From NCBI GenBank assembly GCA_027492275.1, contig JAPUFC010000063.1:1-63663 (forward strand): a stretch of 63,663 nt of DNA. The letters are read 5' to 3'. Below the pieces are notes generated by a model. The model saw only the letters and a list, made by a program, of their open reading frames with translations. It was not told the DNA's origin and made no database searches. The position numbers and the translations under genes are program-made. Positions 43,526 to 53,238 of this stretch are shown one piece after another; the stretch's first letter is position 1; each line of letters begins with the position of its first letter. The DNA is from Mesorhizobium sp. GTDB taxonomy: Bacteria > Pseudomonadota > Alphaproteobacteria > Rhizobiales > Rhizobiaceae.

Positions 43526-46285
43526 ATGCGTTCTGGGGCTTCCGCGCCGCTTGTGCTGGACGAGATCGAAGGCGGCTTCCAGGCGTTCCTGCGCCGCCAG
43601 GCCGCCCGGCTGGCCGGGATGGGCCTGCTTGCCGCCGTGGCGGCCGGGCTGGCCGCTCTCGCCACCTGGAACGTCGCCGATCCCTCCTTCAGCCACGCCA
43701 CCGACAACCCGGTGACCAATGCGCTGGGCTTCGGCGGCGCCGTCTTCGCCGACCTCGCCATGCAGTTCTTCGGTCTCGCCTCGGTGGCCGCGCTGGTGCC
43801 CGCCGTGCTGTGGGGAATCCTCCTGGCTACCGCGCGCGGCGTCGACCGCAAGGGCAGGCGCGGCGCGGCCTGGGCCGCCGCCGCCGTTCTGGGCGCCGGC
43901 ATGGCCGGCTGCGTCGAGCCGCCGCCGACCTGGCCGCTGCCGTCCGGCCTGGGCGGCGTCTTCGGCGACATGGCGCTCAAGCTGCCCTCGCTGGTTCTCG
44001 GAGGCTATCCCTCCGGCGTCCTCGCCATTCTGGTCGCGCTTCTGCTGGCGCTGCCCGCGCTGCCTCTGTTCGCCTACGGCTGCGGCCTTCTGGCGCGCTC
44101 CACGGCAAGCGTCGCGCCGCGTCCCGCCACGAAGAAGCGTCCGAAGCAGGAGGAGATCGCGGAGGACGGGGACGACGACCAGGACGGGCACGACGGATTT
44201 GCCGCGCTCGGCGCGCTGGCGCACTGGTGGCTGACGGCGCGCTTCTTCGTCCGGCGCATGGCGGCTCGCCATGCCCGCGCCGGAGACCGCGAGGCCGCCG
44301 AAGCGAGGCCGGGCGGCTGGCGCGCCGCGGCCGAGCGGGTCGAATCGGCCGAGCGTGCCGAAAACCGCATCAGCGAGAGCGGCCGCGCCCGCATCGAGCC
44401 CGAGTTCTTCGCCACCATGGTCGCGGGCCATGGCCGCGCCGAGCCGGACATGGGCGATCTCGACGAATCGATCGACGATGATGTCGAGGACGACCCGGCA
44501 GCGCTCGACCTGAGGATGGAACCCCGGCGGACCGCGTCCGGCGGGATCGTGCAGAGCTTCCGCTCCCCCCCCGGATCGCGGGTGTCCGACGTCGAGCCGG
44601 ACATCGTTCGGGACATAGCGCCGGCCATGCCCGCCGCCGCGCCGCGCGCGATGGCTCCGGAAGCCCCGGCCCGCGTCGAGGCGCCAGCGCCGCGGCCGCA
44701 GCCGGGCGCGCGCGTCGAGCGGGAGGCGCAGACCTCCTTCATCGGGTCCGACACGTTCGAGATGCCCTCGCTGCATTTCCTCAGCGAGCCGAAGAGCGTC
44801 GTGAAGGATTCGTCCATGTCCAAGGACGCGCTGGAGCAGAATGCGCGCCTGCTGGAGGGCGTGCTTGAGGATTTCGGCGTCAAGGGCGAGATCATCCACG
44901 TGCGTCCCGGCCCGGTCGTGACGCTCTACGAGCTCGAGCCGGCTCCCGGCATCAAATCCTCGCGCGTCATCGGCCTCGCCGACGACATCGCCCGCTCGAT
45001 GAGCGCCATCGCCTGCCGCGTCGCCGTGGTGCCCGGCCGCAACGCCATCGGCATCGAGCTGCCCAATCTGAAGCGCGAGACCGTCTATCTGCGCGAGATT
45101 CTCGCCTGCCGCGATTTCGAGACCAGCAAGTCCAAGCTGGCGCTGGCGCTCGGCAAGACGATCAACGGCGAGGCCGTCATCGTCGACATCGCCAAGATGC
45201 CGCACGTTCTGGTCGCCGGCACGACCGGCTCCGGCAAGTCGGTGGCGATCAACACGATGGTGCTGTCGCTCCTGTACAAGATGACGCCCGAGCAGTGCAG
45301 GCTGATCATGATCGACCCGAAGATGGTCGAGCTGTCGGTCTATGACGGCATCCCGCACCTTCTCACCCCGGTCGTCACCGACCCGAAGAAGGCGGTGGTC
45401 GCGCTCAAATGGACGGTGCGCGAGATGGAGGACCGCTATCGCAAGATGGCCAAGGTCGGCGTGCGCAACATCGAGGGCTTCAACAACCGCGTCGCCCAGG
45501 CAGCGCAGAAGGGCGAGACCATCACCCGCACCGTGCAGACCGGCTTCGACCGCCAGACGGGCGAGGCGATCTACGAGAGCGAGGAGCTGGACCTCAAGCC
45601 GTTCCCCTTCATCGTCGTCATCATCGACGAGGTGGCGGACCTGATGATGGTCGCCGGCAAGGACATCGAAGGCGCGGTGCAGCGTCTCGGCCAGATGGCC
45701 CGCGCCGCCGGCATCCACGTCGTCATGGCGACGCAGCGCCCCTCGGTCGACGTCATCACCGGCACCATCAAGGCCAACTTCCCGACGCGCATGTCCTTCC
45801 AGGTGACCTCGAAGATCGACAGCCGCACCATTCTGGGCGAGCAGGGCGCGGAGCAGCTCCTGGGCATGGGCGACATGCTCTACATGGCCGGCGGCGGGCG
45901 CATCCAGCGCGTGCACGGTCCCTTCGTCTCCGACGACGAGGTGGAGAAGGTCGTCGCCCATCTCAAGCTGCAGGGCGTGCCGGAATATCTCGACGCCATC
46001 ATCGAGGACGACGGCGAGGACGACGAGGACGGCCCCGCCGCCAAGGGCGGCGGCGCGGGCGGCGGCGGCAATTTCGACGATTCCGACGATCCCTACGACC
46101 AGGCGGTGGCGATCGTGCTGCGCGACGGCAAGGCCTCGACCAGCTACATCCAGCGCCGCCTCGGCATCGGCTACAACCGCGCCGCTTCGATCATCGAGAA
46201 GATGGAGAAGGAAGGCATCGTCGGGCAGGCTAACCACGCCGGCAAGCGCGAGATCCTCGTGCCGACCGAGGACGACAAGATGTGA
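43526..46285 (+). CDS. ftsK: DNA translocase FtsK
   Basis: FtsK pumps chromosomal DNA at the septum and activates XerCD recombination at dif. The protein (about 919 residues) has N-terminal membrane helices (to about residue 190) and an acidic, Arg/Glu-rich linker. The RecA-like motor follows, with Walker [21 protein letters not shown] (about 563-580) and Walker [13 protein letters not shown] (about 695). A C-terminal winged-helix gamma domain (about 855-919, [20 protein letters not shown]) reads KOPS orientation sequences. ATG 43526 (MRSGASAPL) has GGGG upstream; a GTG at 43505 is possible. A CtrA-like box precedes it, and xerC is in the same window. Confidence 0.96.
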   Translation: MRSGASAPLVLDEIEGGFQAFLRRQAARLAGMGLLAAVAAGLAALATWNVADPSFSHATDNPVTNALGFGGAVFADLAMQFFGLASVAALVPAVLWGILLATARGVDRKGRRGAAWAAAAVLGAGMAGCVEPPPTWPLPSGLGGVFGDMALKLPSLVLGGYPSGVLAILVALLLALPALPLFAYGCGLLARSTASVAPRPATKKRPKQEEIAEDGDDDQDGHDGFAALGALAHWWLTARFFVRRMAARHARAGDREAAEARPGGWRAAAERVESAERAENRISESGRARIEPEFFATMVAGHGRAEPDMGDLDESIDDDVEDDPAALDLRMEPRRTASGGIVQSFRSPPGSRVSDVEPDIVRDIAPAMPAAAPRAMAPEAPARVEAPAPRPQPGARVEREAQTSFIGSDTFEMPSLHFLSEPKSVVKDSSMSKDALEQNARLLEGVLEDFGVKGEIIHVRPGPVVTLYELEPAPGIKSSRVIGLADDIARSMSAIACRVAVVPGRNAIGIELPNLKRETVYLREILACRDFETSKSKLALALGKTINGEAVIVDIAKMPHVLVAGTTGSGKSVAINTMVLSLLYKMTPEQCRLIMIDPKMVELSVYDGIPHLLTPVVTDPKKAVVALKWTVREMEDRYRKMAKVGVRNIEGFNNRVAQAAQKGETITRTVQTGFDRQTGEAIYESEELDLKPFPFIVVIIDEVADLMMVAGKDIEGAVQRLGQMARAAGIHVVMATQRPSVDVITGTIKANFPTRMSFQVTSKIDSRTILGEQGAEQLLGMGDMLYMAGGGRIQRVHGPFVSDDEVEKVVAHLKLQGVPEYLDAIIEDDGEDDEDGPAAKGGGAGGGGNFDDSDDPYDQAVAIVLRDGKASTSYIQRRLGIGYNRAASIIEKMEKEGIVGQANHAGKREILVPTEDDKM

Positions 46286-46306
46286 CGCCTCGGCGCCGCC
46301 GCTGCG

Positions 46307-47791
46307 TCAGATCCTGCGCAGCGGCAGCGTCCAGGCCGTGACCGTGGCCACGGCGGCCATCAGCGCCATGGCCAGGAAGCCGAGCCGGAAGGCGTCCTCG
46401 ATCTGGTCGTGCATCAGCGCCTGCCGCTGCGCCCCGATGCCCGCGAGCGCCTCCGGTCCCTTCTGCAGCAGGGCCGCCATCATGGCTCCCGTGTCCGGTC
46501 CCGCCGCGTTGACGCTCATGAACAGGACCGCGCCCACCAGCGCCGTGCCCAGCGATGCGCCCAGCGCCCGCGACAGTTGCAGGCCGCCGACGGCGGTTCC
46601 GATCAGCGCGTCTCCGGCCGCGACCTGGATGATCACCTGCATGACCGTCACCACGCTCCCCAGGAACAGCGTCGCGCCGCCGATCACGAAGGCGGTCTGC
46701 ACCGGCGACAGGCCGGGCGACCACAGGGCCAGCGCGGCCATCGACAGGGTGAACGCGACCAGTCCGGCCCTGAGCGGCGTCGCGGTGTTGCCGGTGCGGG
46801 CGATGAGGCGTCCCGCCACGATGGCCCCGGTGCCGATCGAGACCATCATCGGCACCAGCAACAGCCCGGTCTGGGACGCGGAGACGAAGTGCACGATCCT
46901 GTAGTAGATCGGCAGGAAGGTGACGAGCGAGACCACGATGCCGCCATGCAGGGCGAAGATCACGTAGCAGCGCCAGATCGAGCCGTTGGCGAAAAGCTGC
47001 GGCGGCAGCAGCGGGACGGGGCTGCGCCTCTCCTGCCTCAGCAGCAGCGTGGCCGACACGGCCGCCGTCGCCAGCAGCCCCAGGAGCAGCGGCAGCGCGC
47101 CGAAGTCGAGCTGCTGCACCTGGCGCAGCAGGACCAGCAGCGACACCACGAACAGGACGAAGAAGAACAGGCCCTGCACGTCGAAGCGGAACGATTTGGC
47201 CGTGCCAGGACGGGCGGCCAGCCGCATGGCCAGCACAAGGGCGATCAGCGCGACCGGCATGTTGAACAGGAAGATCGACCGCCAGCCGAAGTGGTCGCTG
47301 AGCAGGCCGCCGAGGATCGGCCCGAGCGAATTGGACGTGATGGCCAGCGATGCCGTGTAGCTCTGCACGCGGGCACGCTCGCGCGGCGGAACGGCCTCTC
47401 CGACCAGGGCCTGGCTCAGCGTCAGCAGGCCGCCGCCGCCGAGCCCCTGGATGGTGCGGCCCGCCATCAGCATCTCCATGCTGGTCGCCAGCCAGCAGAC
47501 CAGCGATCCGGCGATCAGCACGGCCAGCCCGACGAACATGAGCTTCCGCCGGCCGACGAGATCGCCCAGCCTGCCATAGACCGGCGCGGCCACCGTCACG
47601 GCGATGAGGTAGCAGATCACCACCCAGGAGACGCGGTCCACCTGCCCCAGCTCGCCGGCGATCATCGGCAAGGCGGTGGCGACGATGGTCTGGTCGATCT
47701 GCGCCAGGAACATCGGCAGGATGATGTAGGGAAAGACCCGGAAGAAGGCGGATCGGGCCGCGTTGCCCGATAGCGGGTCGCCGGAGGTCAT
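46307..47791 (-). CDS. MFS drug-efflux transporter, DHA2 (14-TMS) type
   Basis: A 494-residue major facilitator with about 14 hydrophobic helices, of the EmrB/QacA (DHA2) group. Family motifs include IDQTIVATALPMIAGELG in helix 1, VYGRLGDLVGRRKLMFVGL (motif A) and ALVGEAVPPRERARVQSYTA, then GPILGGLLSDHFGWRSIFLF (motif C). It should export lipophilic compounds in exchange for protons; the substrate is unknown. No partner membrane-fusion gene or regulator is adjacent. Leftward, convergent with ftsK. Confidence 0.9.
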   Translation of the reverse strand: MTSGDPLSGNAARSAFFRVFPYIILPMFLAQIDQTIVATALPMIAGELGQVDRVSWVVICYLIAVTVAAPVYGRLGDLVGRRKLMFVGLAVLIAGSLVCWLATSMEMLMAGRTIQGLGGGGLLTLSQALVGEAVPPRERARVQSYTASLAITSNSLGPILGGLLSDHFGWRSIFLFNMPVALIALVLAMRLAARPGTAKSFRFDVQGLFFFVLFVVSLLVLLRQVQQLDFGALPLLLGLLATAAVSATLLLRQERRSPVPLLPPQLFANGSIWRCYVIFALHGGIVVSLVTFLPIYYRIVHFVSASQTGLLLVPMMVSIGTGAIVAGRLIARTGNTATPLRAGLVAFTLSMAALALWSPGLSPVQTAFVIGGATLFLGSVVTVMQVIIQVAAGDALIGTAVGGLQLSRALGASLGTALVGAVLFMSVNAAGPDTGAMMAALLQKGPEALAGIGAQRQALMHDQIEDAFRLGFLAMALMAAVATVTAWTLPLRRI

Positions 47792-48021
47792 GCGGTCATG
47801 TGACGGACGGTTTCAGGACGCCTGCTTTGTGCGCCATCGGATGCGTCCGCGCAAGCGGCGGCGCGCGCGATCATGGTTTATGGATCGTTAACACCCCATC
47901 CGCTAGGTTCACGGCTCGCCCGGGAACCGGAACGGCGCGCTCCGGATTGAAGGGGGCCGGATGCGCCAAACTTCAGCCCCACTGCGCGCCTATCGGAGTT
48001 GGAAACGTGAAGGATTCCGCC

Positions 48022-48699
48022 ATGAGCATGCTGACCGTACCGACGACCATCCTGGCCGGCCTGACGCGCAGGCGCTTCCTCGGCCTTGCCGCCGGCGCGG
48101 CCGTCTTGGCCGCCGGCGGGCCGGCGGGCTTCGGCGGCTTTCCGGCCCAGGCGGCCGCTTCCGATTCGGTCCAGAAGATCGCCGATCACTTCGCCGGCAT
48201 CAGGACGATGACGGGCGAGTTCGTGCAGTTCGGTCCGCGCGGCGAGCAGAGCGGCGGCAAGTTCTATCTGGAGCGTCCCGGCAAGATCCGCTTCGACTAT
48301 GACGGGTCGGCGCGGTTCCGCGTCGTGTCCGACGGCAGGTCGGTCGTCATCGAGAACCAGAAGATGAACACGATGGACCTCTATCCGCTGTCGAAGACGC
48401 CGCTGAAGCTGCTCCTCGACGACCGCATCGACCTGTCCGGCGGCAAGGTCCAGAGCGTGAAGGAGGAGGACGACCTGACGACCATCAAGCTGGCGGACAA
48501 GCAGGTCTTCGGCAACTCGCTGATCACGATGATGTTCGATCCAAAGTCCTACGAACTGCGCCAGTGGACGATCACCGACGCGCAGGGCAAGGACACCACC
48601 GTGATGATCTTCAACACGCGCCAGGGCGTCCGCTTCGAGGATGCGATGTTCAAGATCGACTACCGCAAGAACGACAGCCTCAACCGGGCCGGCCGCTGA
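48022..48699 (+). CDS. lolA: Outer membrane lipoprotein carrier protein LolA
   Basis: A LolA-type periplasmic chaperone (225 residues) that ferries lipoproteins from LolCDE to the outer membrane. The signal sequence is Tat-like: LTRRRFLGLAAGAAVLAAGG contains an RRxFLG pattern, cleaved near QAAA at about residue 45. The mature part has the LolA core SVQKIADHFAGIRTMTGEFV, GGKFYLERPGKIRFDYD and the C-terminal FNTRQGVRFEDAMFKIDY. ATG 48022 has AAGGA seven bases upstream. A TTTA-N7-TTAA string lies at 47877-47891. Most LolA proteins use Sec export, so the twin arginine is notable. Confidence 0.9.
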   Translation: MSMLTVPTTILAGLTRRRFLGLAAGAAVLAAGGPAGFGGFPAQAAASDSVQKIADHFAGIRTMTGEFVQFGPRGEQSGGKFYLERPGKIRFDYDGSARFRVVSDGRSVVIENQKMNTMDLYPLSKTPLKLLLDDRIDLSGGKVQSVKEEDDLTTIKLADKQVFGNSLITMMFDPKSYELRQWTITDAQGKDTTVMIFNTRQGVRFEDAMFKIDYRKNDSLNRAGR

Positions 48700-48798
48700 G
48701 CTGCCTCGCCGGTGGAAAAATCCGCCGGCGCGCGCTGCATGCTTGCATAGGCCGGCACGCGCTGCCAGTTTCCGCTGCGGATTTCGAAGCGGAAGACC

Positions 48799-49605
48799 AT
48801 GTCCTTTTCCATCGCCACCTGGAACATCAACTCGGTCCGGCTGCGGCTGCCGATCGTGGAGCGCCTGATCAACGAGCGGCGGCCCGACGTCCTGTGCCTG
48901 CAGGAGACCAAGTGCCCCGACGACCTGTTTCCCTTCGTGTTCTTCAATGCGCTCGGCTACGACCACATCGCCGTCCACGGACAGAAGGGCTATCACGGCG
49001 TCGCCACGCTCTCGCGCCGGCCGATCGAGGTGGTGGAGCGACGCCGCTTCTGCGACATACCGGACAGCCGGCACATCTCGGTGCGGCTGGACACGGGCGG
49101 CAAGTCCCTGCTTCTGCATAATTTCTACGTTCCGGCGGGCGGCGACGAGCCCGACCCGGAGATCAACAGGAAATTCCGCCACAAGCTCGATTTCGTCGCC
49201 GAGATGAACGCCATCCGCGCCGAGTTCGACGAGGCGTCCTGCTCGGTCCTGGTCGGCGACCTGAACATCGCGCCGCTCGAGCACGACGTCTGGTCGCACA
49301 AGCAGCTCCTCAGGGTCGTCAGCCACACGCCGGTCGAGACCGAGAGCTTCGAGGCCATGCGCACGGCCGGCGAATGGGTCGACCTGATGCGCCACGACGT
49401 GCCGCCGGAGCGGAAGATCTACACCTGGTGGTCGTACCGGGCGCAGGACTGGGCCGCCTCGGATCGCGGCCGCAGGCTGGACCATGTGTGGTCGTCGAGG
49501 GATCTGGTGTCCAGCCTGACCGGAATCGAGATCCTGCGCGAGGCGCGTGGCTGGGACCGGCCGTCGGACCACGTGCCGGTCATCGCCAGTTTCGATTTCG
49601 ACTGA
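48799..49605 (+). CDS. xthA: Exodeoxyribonuclease III
   Basis: XthA is an AP endonuclease and 3'-5' exonuclease for base excision repair. The 268-residue protein has the endonuclease/exonuclease/phosphatase fold: ATWNINSVRLRL at the N terminus, LCLQETKCPDD (metal-binding Glu, about residue 37), LVGDLNIAPLEHDVW (about 150-164) and the C-terminal DHVWSSRDLV and RPSDHVPVIASF (catalytic His near 260). ATG 48799. It follows lolA by 99 bases and converges with ppa. Confidence 0.93.
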   Translation: MSFSIATWNINSVRLRLPIVERLINERRPDVLCLQETKCPDDLFPFVFFNALGYDHIAVHGQKGYHGVATLSRRPIEVVERRRFCDIPDSRHISVRLDTGGKSLLLHNFYVPAGGDEPDPEINRKFRHKLDFVAEMNAIRAEFDEASCSVLVGDLNIAPLEHDVWSHKQLLRVVSHTPVETESFEAMRTAGEWVDLMRHDVPPERKIYTWWSYRAQDWAASDRGRRLDHVWSSRDLVSSLTGIEILREARGWDRPSDHVPVIASFDFD

Positions 49606-49608
49606 AGC

Positions 49609-50142
49609 TCAGCCGGCGGTCTTCGCCCGCTCGACCGCCTCGACGATCATCCGGCGCGCGACCGAGGCGTCGTGCCAGCCGCCGATCTTCACCCATTTGC
49701 CGGGCTCCAGATCCTTGTAGTGCCCGAAGAAGTGCTCGATCTGCTGCAGCGTGATCTCCGGCAGGTCGCTGTAGTTGAAAACCTTCTCGTAGCGGCGCGT
49801 GAGATGCGGCGACGGCACGGCGATGACCTTCTCGTCCTGCCCCGCATTGTCTTCCATGATCAGGACGCCGATCGGCCGCACGTTGATGACGCAGCCCGGC
49901 ACCAGCTCGCGCGTGTTGCACACCAGCACGTCGATCGGGTCGCCGTCGCCCGACAGCGTGTGCGGGACGAAGCCGTAGTTTCCCGGATAGGTCATCGGCG
50001 TGTAGAGGAAGCGGTCGACGACGAGCGTGCCGGCCTCCTTGTCCATCTCGTACTTGATCGGCTGGCCGCCGACGGGCACCTCGATGATGACGTTGACATC
50101 CTCGGGCGGGTTCTTGCCCGTGGGGATGGCTTCGATACGCAT
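49609..50142 (-). CDS. ppa: Inorganic pyrophosphatase
   Basis: A family I soluble inorganic pyrophosphatase that hydrolyses PPi made in biosynthesis. The 177-residue length is standard. Metal and substrate residues are in [39 protein letters not shown] (the DGDPxD signature) and [19 protein letters not shown] 50142 (MRIEAIPTG) follows AAGGGAG; a longer frame upstream lacks homology. It converges with xthA with three bases between stops. Confidence 0.96.
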   Translation of the reverse strand: MRIEAIPTGKNPPEDVNVIIEVPVGGQPIKYEMDKEAGTLVVDRFLYTPMTYPGNYGFVPHTLSGDGDPIDVLVCNTRELVPGCVINVRPIGVLIMEDNAGQDEKVIAVPSPHLTRRYEKVFNYSDLPEITLQQIEHFFGHYKDLEPGKWVKIGGWHDASVARRMIVEAVERAKTAG

Positions 50143-50223
50143 GTCGCTACTCCCTTGGTTCCGGCGAGCGATAGCCGGCAACGTTCCGCTGTGCAATGCA
50201 GCAATCGGCGGGGAGCCGGGATT

Positions 50224-50730
50224 TCAGGCCCAGACGAAGGCGATCTTCTTGAGCGCCTGTCCCTCGAACACCTCGACGCCTTCGGCCAGGTCGCGCCCGC
50301 CGGCGCCCCGGTAGAAGGATTGCGCCGCGTCATTGTCGTCCAGCGCCCAGACGACGAGCCCTTGCAGCCCGAGGTCGGCGAGCCGCGTCCGCGCGGCGGC
50401 GAAAAGCCGCCTGCCGAGCCCGAAGCCCTGATATTCCGGCTTGAGGTAGAGCTCGTAGATCTCGCCCTGCTGCGGCAGTTCGCGGGCGCGGTTGCGGCCG
50501 ATCGTTGCATAGCCCGCGACCTCGCCTCCGATCTCGATGATCAGCACCGTCACGGCGCGCCGGATCGCGTTCGCCCACCAGCCGTGATTGCGCCGGTTGA
50601 TCATGGCATGCAGCGACTTGAACGGAATGATGCCCGTATAGGCACCCAGCCAGGCAGCCCGGTGCACGTCGGCAATGGCCGGCGCATCGCCGATCTCGGC
50701 CTTGCGAATCTCGATCGCCATCGTCGTCAT
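50224..50730 (-). CDS. GNAT family N-acetyltransferase
   Basis: A 168-residue GNAT acetyltransferase starting MTTMAIEIRKAEIGDAPAIA. It has the segment ADVHRAAWLGAYTGIIP typical of a large GNAT subgroup, then motif A as LYLKPEYQGFGLGRRLFAAA (about 93-112) and the acceptor-site QSFYRGAGGRDL. The substrate is unknown. The start may be ATG 50730 or 50721; neither has a clear Shine-Dalgarno. It is leftward between the TPM-domain gene and ppa. Confidence 0.85.
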   Translation of the reverse strand: MTTMAIEIRKAEIGDAPAIADVHRAAWLGAYTGIIPFKSLHAMINRRNHGWWANAIRRAVTVLIIEIGGEVAGYATIGRNRARELPQQGEIYELYLKPEYQGFGLGRRLFAAARTRLADLGLQGLVVWALDDNDAAQSFYRGAGGRDLAEGVEVFEGQALKKIAFVWA

Positions 50731-50816
50731 GGAAAAAGTCTAGGCGCAGGGGACGGTCGCGGCAAGACGCGCGCGACTTTGCACACAGGGTAGGGCAGGC
50801 GCGGGCCGAGGCCGGC

Positions 50817-51452
50817 TCAGATCTCCACCAAATGGTCGTCCAGCTCGTTCACATCGTCGGCCCGCCGCGGGAAATGCGCCGCCAGCAGGGTTCCCGCCGC
50901 CTTGACCGCCTCCACGAAGCCGTCCGCCAGCCGGTCGCGGCGCGCCGCCTCGGTCAGGCCGGCGACAATGCCCGTCCAGGCATGCTCGTCGACGCGTCCG
51001 TCGATGCCCGCATCGGCGATCACCTCGGCGTGCCGCTCGGCCAGCGAGACGAAGATCAGCACCCCCGTGCGCCGCTCGGTGATATGGACGTTGCGGGCGA
51101 GGAACTGGCGCGCGGCATTGGCGTGGGCCGCATCGTGGCGTTGGCGGCGCGGCACCAGCAGCAGGCGCGATGCCGGGAACAGCCAGAGCACGACGAGCGC
51201 CGTCGCCACGGCGAGGAGCTGCGCCAGCACGAAAAGCGGCAGGCTGATCGGCAGCCACCAATGCTCGATCGCCCAGGCGACGCCGAATCCGACCAGCAGG
51301 ATGGCGAGGATCGCCATCGTCGCGGCCTGGAAGAAATAGTCGCCGCTGGAACGCGCCAGCACGCAGTAGATCTCGCCCGAGGTGCGGCTTTCGGCCTCGC
51401 GGATCGCCGCGGCGATCCGCTCGTGGTCGTGCCGGTTCATCGCTGTCTTCAT
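50817..51452 (-). CDS. TPM-domain membrane protein
   Basis: A 211-residue protein with an N-terminal part of the TPM (TLP18.3/Psb32/MOLO-1) phosphatase-like domain ([38 protein letters not shown]). It has two membrane helices (about 50-70 and 80-105) and a C-terminal TPM-type segment ([40 protein letters not shown]). It starts at ATG 51452, one base after the stop of the previous TPM gene (TGAGATG), so the two are probably co-translated. Function unknown; the family is linked to envelope or photosystem-II maintenance elsewhere. Confidence 0.8.
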   Translation of the reverse strand: MKTAMNRHDHERIAAAIREAESRTSGEIYCVLARSSGDYFFQAATMAILAILLVGFGVAWAIEHWWLPISLPLFVLAQLLAVATALVVLWLFPASRLLLVPRRQRHDAAHANAARQFLARNVHITERRTGVLIFVSLAERHAEVIADAGIDGRVDEHAWTGIVAGLTEAARRDRLADGFVEAVKAAGTLLAAHFPRRADDVNELDDHLVEI

Positions 51453-51453
51453 C

Positions 51454-52296
51454 TCACCAGCCCCCCGACGCCCCGCCGCCGCCGGACGAGCCGCCGCCGC
51501 CCGAAAACCCGCCGCCGCCCGACGACGAGCCGGAAGACCAGCCGCCGCCGCGCGAGGAGCCCGACGACCAGCTCCCGCCGCCGGGGGAGCCGCCATAGGT
51601 GATGTCCATGCCGAGCCACCGGTAGCGGCGCGGGCCGACCTTGCGTCCGAACAGGCGGGCGCCGAAGGCGAGCGCGAAACCGCCGAAGAACAGCGTGCCC
51701 CAGACAATGAAGAATCCGACGAAGATCAGCGTCTCGGCGTCGAAGGACGAGCCGGCCGGCTGGTTGCGCTCCCGCCGGGCCTGCAGCTCCGCGCCGTTTC
51801 CTTCCAGCACGGTGACGATGTCGTCCACCGCGCGCGTGATGCCGCCGGCGAAATCGCCGGCGCGGAAGGCCGGCACCATCGTGTCCTCGATGATCAGCTT
51901 GGAATGCAGGTCGGTGAGCGTGCCTTCCAGCCCGTAGCCCACCTCGATGCGCATCTTGCGGTCGTCGCGCGCGACCAGGAGCAGGATGCCGTTGTCCTCG
52001 CCGGCCTGACCGAGCCCCCAGGCCCTGAACAGCCTGTTGGCATAGGGCTCGATCGCTTCGCCGCCGAGGCTAGGGATGGTGGCGACGACGATCTGGTCCG
52101 ACGACTTTTGCTCGAACGCCGCCAGCTTCGCGTCCAGCGCGGCCTTCGTCGCCGCGTCGATCAGCCCGGCGTCGTCGACCACGCGGCCGGTGAGCGCCGG
52201 CAGCTCCGCCGCCGTGGCGAGCGCGAGCGGGACCAGCACGAGGAGCAGCGCGGCCAGCAGCCGCATCCACCGCCGAGCCAGGGGCTTCAGCCGCAT
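51454..52296 (-). CDS. TPM-domain protein, YgcG-like, with Gly/Ser-rich tail
   Basis: A 280-residue protein with a signal peptide ([20 protein letters not shown]) and a periplasmic TPM domain (about 35-165) with the landmarks [35 protein letters not shown] and [20 protein letters not shown] followed by [10 protein letters not shown] membrane helix follows (about 190-212), and the 60-residue tail is almost only Gly, Ser and Trp (for example [20 protein letters not shown]). This is the usual YgcG architecture. It lies 13 bases after lemA and directly before the second TPM gene. Confidence 0.85.
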   Translation of the reverse strand: MRLKPLARRWMRLLAALLLVLVPLALATAAELPALTGRVVDDAGLIDAATKAALDAKLAAFEQKSSDQIVVATIPSLGGEAIEPYANRLFRAWGLGQAGEDNGILLLVARDDRKMRIEVGYGLEGTLTDLHSKLIIEDTMVPAFRAGDFAGGITRAVDDIVTVLEGNGAELQARRERNQPAGSSFDAETLIFVGFFIVWGTLFFGGFALAFGARLFGRKVGPRRYRWLGMDITYGGSPGGGSWSSGSSRGGGWSSGSSSGGGGFSGGGGSSGGGGASGGW

Positions 52297-52309
52297 GACC
52301 CGGCCTTGG

Positions 52310-52924
52310 CTAGAACTTGACCGTCGGCGGCCGCATCGCGTCGTCGCTGGCGGTGAAGGTCTGGAAGGGCTTGATGTCGGTGAACCACAGCCTGGCCCAG
52401 ATCACCGTCGGGAACGTCCTGAGCGAGGTGTTGAACTCGCGCACCGCCTCGATGTAGTCCCGGCGCGCCACCGCGATGCGGTTTTCCGTGCCTTCGAGCT
52501 GCGCCTGGAGCGCAAGGAAGTTCTGGTTGGCCTTGAGGTCGGGATAGTTTTCGACAATCGCGAGCAGCCGCGACAGCGCGCCGGTCAGGGTCGCCTGATT
52601 GTCCTGGAAGGCCTTGAAGGCTTCCGGGTCCGTCGGGGTCTGGACGGAGACGTTGGTCTGCGTCGCCTTGGCGCGCGCCTCGACCACCGCCTCCAGCGTC
52701 TCGCGCTCATGCGAGGCGTAGCCCTTCACCGTCTCGACCAGGTTGGGGATCAGGTCGGCGCGCCGCTGGTACTGGTTCAGCACCTCGCTCCAGGCGGCCT
52801 TGGCCTGCTCCTCCTGCGTCGGGATCGTGTTGTAGCCGCAGGCCGACAGGAGGGGCATCAGCCCCAGGACGACGAGCACGGCCGCCCAGGGCCGGGAAAA
52901 TCGAAGTGCGCGGACCGCCGTCAT
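52310..52924 (-). CDS. lemA: LemA family lipoprotein
   Basis: A 204-residue LemA protein with a lipoprotein signal (VLVVLGLMPLLSACGYNTIP, Cys about 29) and a coiled-coil-rich four-helix body. The family core AAWSEVLNQYQRRADLIPNL followed by VETVKGYASHERETLEAV is unmistakable, and the C-terminal FNTSLRTFPTVIWARLWFTD is conserved. It opens the leftward cassette lemA-TPM-TPM, a frequent arrangement in proteobacteria. Function remains unclear. Confidence 0.92.
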   Translation of the reverse strand: MTAVRALRFSRPWAAVLVVLGLMPLLSACGYNTIPTQEEQAKAAWSEVLNQYQRRADLIPNLVETVKGYASHERETLEAVVEARAKATQTNVSVQTPTDPEAFKAFQDNQATLTGALSRLLAIVENYPDLKANQNFLALQAQLEGTENRIAVARRDYIEAVREFNTSLRTFPTVIWARLWFTDIKPFQTFTASDDAMRPPTVKF

Positions 52925-53238
52925 GGCTCCCTCCTGTCATGCGATGCCGATGGCTTTCTAGCACAACTTCGCCGCGCTTCCAGCGTGGCCGGAAAGCCCC
53001 GCTGGCGCCGATCCTTGACTTTTGCGCGTCTTTCCTGTCTTAGAGCCGTCGACCAGCGACGAGCATGAGACTCCGAGCCGCTGACCGGGACGTCCGTTTC
53101 CGAACGGAACCGATCCCGGAGGCCAACATCCGGCAGCGCGATGCGCCCCCGGGTGCTTTTTGGTTTTGGCGCATACTTGGATGACCGGCGCGGCCGCACT
53201 ACGTTCGGACCTCACTGGGTCAGGAACAGGGAAGAAAA
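52925..53238. other. Intergenic region upstream of ffh with a stable hairpin
   Basis: This 314-base gap between divergent lemA and ffh contains no convincing ORF. A two-part hairpin lies at 53085-53119: outer stem ccggga/tcccgg and inner stem tccgtt/aacgga with loop tccg. A TTGACT at about 53014 could be the -35 of an ffh promoter, but no good -10 follows. If transcription starts there, the hairpin would lie in the ffh leader. Confidence 0.4.

Noticed and set aside
51466-51600. Dense GCC/GGC repeats resembling a repeat array or CRISPR-like tract
   Set aside because: They encode the Gly/Ser-rich tail of the YgcG-like protein in frame; there are no spacers or fixed repeat units.
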